Assembly (NCBI GenBank): GCA_947623455.1
Contig: OX392534.1
Span: 31,122,926-31,186,925 of the forward strand
DNA length: 64,000 bases
Source: Mimachlamys varia
Lineage: Eukaryota > Mollusca > Bivalvia > Pectinida > Pectinidae
Direction of reading: 5' to 3'
A program made the position numbers and the translations under genes. The notes beneath the pieces are model-generated. The model saw only the letters and a program-made list of their open reading frames with translations, searched no databases and was not told where the DNA came from. Of the stretch, positions 61,901-64,000 are shown piece after piece; positions within the stretch are counted from its first letter, which is position 1, and every line of letters starts with the position of its first letter.

Positions 61901-63543
61901 ATACAGAACACAAACTTACAATCCTCTCTGCATCTTGTCGTTCTTTCTTTTCCTTTTTAAGTTCATTTTCCTGCAAAATAAATAACGTGTATAAACAAAC
62001 CAGTCTCAAAATGAGGCATGCACCATGACAACCACTTGGAACCTACCAGTGAATATCAAAATCATCACCAAATCTGTAGCACTTTTTGAGATGTAGCCCT
62101 TTCATGCTCTGATTCTCAAAACTCAAGATGGACACCTGTCAGGCATTTTTGTTTTCTGATATCAGTCCCAAAATTCATATGCATAACTACAGACAATTTA
62201 GAAAACCTTCCAGTTAAATTTCATATTTATCATGCTTATCTTTTCTGGGAATTATAAGTGCTTCAAGAAGGCCGTCTGTTCATATGGAGTTCTGATAAAT
62301 CCAAATATCCAATATGCATAATTATGAACAATGGGAAACCTTCTACTGAAGTTTAAAAAGATTTCTACAAAACCCTCTTAGAAAGAGAGTAAACTAGAAT
62401 TGTGAAAGGACATGTAACGATGAATGGAAAGATGAAGCCGACAGACAGATGACTTAATATGGTATTAGTTAGACCAATCCATCAACAAAGGTTTATAAAT
62501 GTTAATAATAGACTTTATTTATTTTACAACGATTATGAAACAAGTTTTCCTATGGTACTTATATTAATCACTCTTGATAGCTCGGATGTTAGCATTAGAG
62601 GGCTCTTATTGTGGGAGGAAACCGTTTCACATCTGGTCGGGAAATCAAACTCTGGCCGCCTTGGTGAAAGGCAAATACACTATCCAACCACCTTCATAAG
62701 TGTATCAGACCCATTATCAACAAGAGCATATAAATTTAATTGAATGAACTGAACTGTTCACTGTTCATTCCATCAGAACCCTTGCAATGTTTTGAAAGTG
62801 GATAGAAATACGTACCAATTCCTTGACTCTTTTTTCAAGTTCGGTTATCTTTTCATCTTTTTCTTGGTTACCTTTCACATCTTTTGATGTCTTGGCAACT
62901 TTGAGCCAGGCTGCAAAAATCATAAGATAAAGTCATTATCAAACCACTCTGAGATGTACAAAAAAAAAATATTCATGAAAAAGGTAAAATGTTTCATTTC
63001 CCAAAATTAACATTACATAGGTTTGTAAGCACACTCCATAGGCCAAGCAGAATTTTTATGAGAACAAATGAAAACATTTAAAGGTAATTAACACTGAATT
63101 TGACCTTTATTCCCTTCACCTCAAATTAAGTAAACTAGGTAAAAACATGAGCAGCCTAGACCAAATTAATACTTCAAGTCATGTTATATGAGAGCTAGAA
63201 TATGGACCTGTATTACAATCATTCAATCCTCGATTCCTTGTCCCTCCATATAGTCTACACTATATGGTTAACCCCCATCCCTAGTTTCTATCCCCTCGTA
63301 ACCACCAACAGTATACTTACGATCTCCCTCTAGAGACAGATACGTAGAGATACACTCATCGATGTCATAGTTACACTGCCGCAGAAGTGCCAGGATGTCC
63401 CCACGGTCGGCCCATGTCGGCATCATTTCCTCGACCTGATTGACGAGGCGTCCAACCATCTCGTGATGTAACTCCCAGCCAATGGGCATCCTCATCCACT
63501 GACCCTGATCCTGGTCGTAGAAGAAGTGCACGTTGTGCTTCCT
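52912..63543 (-). CDS. Kinesin-14 (C-terminal motor), 5'-partial, 13 exons seen
   Basis: A minus-end-directed microtubule motor by family. Exons in transcript order: 63543-63321, 62910-62816, 61970-61920, 61435-61316, 60680-60531, 59627-59511, 58778-58605, 57958-57822, 57187-57124, 55399-55194, 54767-54581, 53578-53483, 53043-52912. They join in frame for 1752 nt (583 aa plus stop), all GT-AG. The first exon starts in frame behind an acceptor, so the N-terminus lies beyond the window. It holds [17 protein letters not shown] and a UBA/CUE-like helix set ([20 protein letters not shown]). A charged, mostly helical stalk follows, then the kinesin-14 neck [16 protein letters not shown]. The motor has P-loop GQTGSGKT, switch I SSRSH, switch II DLAGSER and [11 protein letters not shown]. 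The C-terminus ends 15 residues after LGQAKQ. The usual RxRP adenine motif reads RARK. KIFC- or KIF25-like membership is possible, but I cannot settle it. Confidence 0.93.
53060..53340. repeat. 21-22 bp tandem array in the last kinesin intron
   Basis: About 12 units alternate ATCAATCATGATATTCAGTA with CATTGATCGGGATATTCAGT. The last third is a cleaner two-unit (about 43-bp) higher-order repeat. It begins within 20 bp of the final exon's acceptor. Confidence 0.9.
53710..54290. repeat. 41-bp tandem array in a kinesin intron
   Basis: About 14 units share GAGCTAAAAGGGACTCTGTC and TACATTATCTTATCTGTCCG. Read on the minus strand, most units carry CGGACAG|ATAAGATAATG, a damaged 5' splice site (GT changed to AT). 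Three units keep CAG|GTAAG. The array is continuous with the 31-bp array to its right and shares its splice-site core. Confidence 0.93.
54290..54613. repeat. 31/34-bp array built from an exon's own 5' splice site
   Basis: About nine units of 31 bp and two of 34 bp contain ATTATCTTACCTGTCCGAGG. On the minus strand this is CCTCGGACAG|GTAAGATAAT, the last ten bases of the switch II exon plus its donor. The unit nearest the exon also copies the preceding exon bases (CTGTCAGCC). The authentic donor is at 54,581/54,580, supported by the reading SALGQ|VFQALR. Six copies in this block keep a perfect CAG|GTAAG beyond the real one. Confidence 0.9.
55400..55935. repeat. 20-bp tandem array abutting a kinesin 3' splice site
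   Basis: About 26 units of ATTAGCCAAGGACCAACCAG, nearly identical, with C/T and C/A variants. The array begins at the acceptor of the exon at 55,399. On the minus strand each unit reads GGCTAATCTGGTTGG, and the acceptor itself reads GGCTAATGTTGTAG|GTTGG. The CTAAT words resemble branch points. Confidence 0.92.
55936..57123. other. Kinesin intron, remainder
   Basis: This is intronic by the exon chain on both sides. No repeat or second gene was seen apart from a poly-T patch near 56,865-56,885. Confidence 0.5.
57222..57605. repeat. 30-bp tandem array in the P-loop exon's intron
   Basis: About 12-13 units of 30 bp contain ATTACCTGTTATTAACATGA and AGGTAATTAC. On the minus strand they read AATAACAG|GTAATGTAATT followed by ACCTTCATG. 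This resembles the donor of the upstream P-loop exon (CAACAACAG|GTATCATATT then ACCTTGATA). Every unit therefore offers a CAG|GTAAT donor-like site. Confidence 0.92.
60805..61125. repeat. Two diverged ~186-bp units in a kinesin intron
   Basis: GTCCAAGTCAGGGCAAAAAT near 60,809 and GTCCAAAACAGGGCAAAATT near 60,995 begin two diverged copies that continue through AAATTTGACTC(T/C)ATGAAAT and TGATGTTGA words. They resemble other diverged repeats of this genome at 10.8 and 46.4 kb in style, not in sequence. Confidence 0.65.
62020..62815. other. Kinesin intron with repeat-like debris
   Basis: It contains two loosely similar blocks (TCATATGCATAACTACAGACAATT, shortened: ATGCATAA(C/T)TA, near 62,176 and 62,313). 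A GGGAGGAAACCG / AAATCAAACTCTGG stretch near 62,612-62,655 resembles a dispersed molluscan repeat. A 94-codon plus frame across it is not supported. Confidence 0.35.
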
Positions 63544-63774
63544 CTGTGGAATATGGACACAAGAAAAATTGAATCCTGCGATGAAATGTTTTTATTATAT
63601 ATTCAGTGAACTTCTGCATGCTTTAGCTGGCCTGTCATCCAGCAGGATTACGAGCATAGCTACACATACACATTGATCTATAGAATTAGACAAAAATATA
63701 CAGTTGGGTGATCTTGATAAGGTAGAATTGTGAGGCACATAAGTGGGTATACCTAGTGTTATTAGAATGTATGA

Positions 63775-64000
63775 TAGTATATCAGTGTGTAATATGATGT
63801 TATCAGTGTGTAATATGATGTTATCAGTGCGTAATATGATGTTATCAGTGTGTAATATGATGTTATCAGTGTGTGATATGATGTTATCAGTGTGCGATAT
63901 GATGTTATCAGTGTGTAATATGATGTTATCAGTGTGTAATATGATGTTATCAGTGTGTAATATGATGTTATCAGTGTGTAATATGATGTTATCAGTGTGT
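63775..64000. repeat. 21-bp tandem array, cut by the window edge
   Basis: About 11 identical or near-identical copies of ATGATGTTATCAGTGTGTAAT run to the last base. The array lies in the kinesin intron upstream of the first visible exon, about 230 bp from its acceptor, and its full length is unknown. Confidence 0.93.

Overview
The window looks like nuclear DNA of an invertebrate animal. It is AT-rich and gene-poor, its genes are split by GT-AG introns, it carries an intron-bearing tRNA-Tyr, and it is full of tandem arrays and short non-autonomous DNA transposons. The repeat style, with diverged 150-190 bp tandem units rich in AAGGTCA-like words, suggests a lophotrochozoan, probably a mollusc. 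That placement is inference. I see no bacterial or viral genes and no CRISPR array.

Layout. 1-18.6 kb holds no convincing gene. It contains a 100-bp fold-back element with 10-bp target duplications, three TTAA-flanked (piggyBac-type) MITEs, a 3.2-kb array of 54/56-bp units, a 27-bp array, broken LINE reverse-transcriptase pieces and a hAT-type MITE. 19.3-25.5 kb is one 6.2-kb minisatellite of 28-bp units (about 220 copies). 25.8-31.5 kb (minus) is a complete five-exon PEX26 gene, the peroxisomal tail-anchored receptor for the PEX1-PEX6 ATPase. An intron-containing tRNA-Tyr gene lies 217 bp upstream of its start codon on the plus strand. 32-38.4 kb is a transposon graveyard with fold-back hAT-like elements, two near-identical piggyBac-type MITEs and very short palindromic insertions with 7-bp target duplications. 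39.9-42.8 kb (plus) is a four-exon CNBP-like gene with eight CCHC zinc knuckles. 42.8-52.3 kb is intergenic DNA with several minisatellites. 52.9-63.5 kb and beyond the right edge (minus) is a kinesin-14 gene with a complete C-terminal motor and an incomplete N-terminus.

The protein genes have unrelated housekeeping roles (peroxisome import, RNA binding, minus-end microtubule motor), and nothing suggests that they act together.

Two observations stand out. First, three minisatellites in the kinesin introns appear to have grown out of splice sites: one repeats the exon's own 3' end and CAG|GTAAG donor at least nine more times, a second has units resembling the donor of the nearest upstream exon, and a third abuts and resembles an acceptor. 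Second, there is a family of 24-41 bp palindromes that are little more than two inverted ends, most flanked by exact or near-exact 7-bp duplications. These look like extremely reduced transposons.
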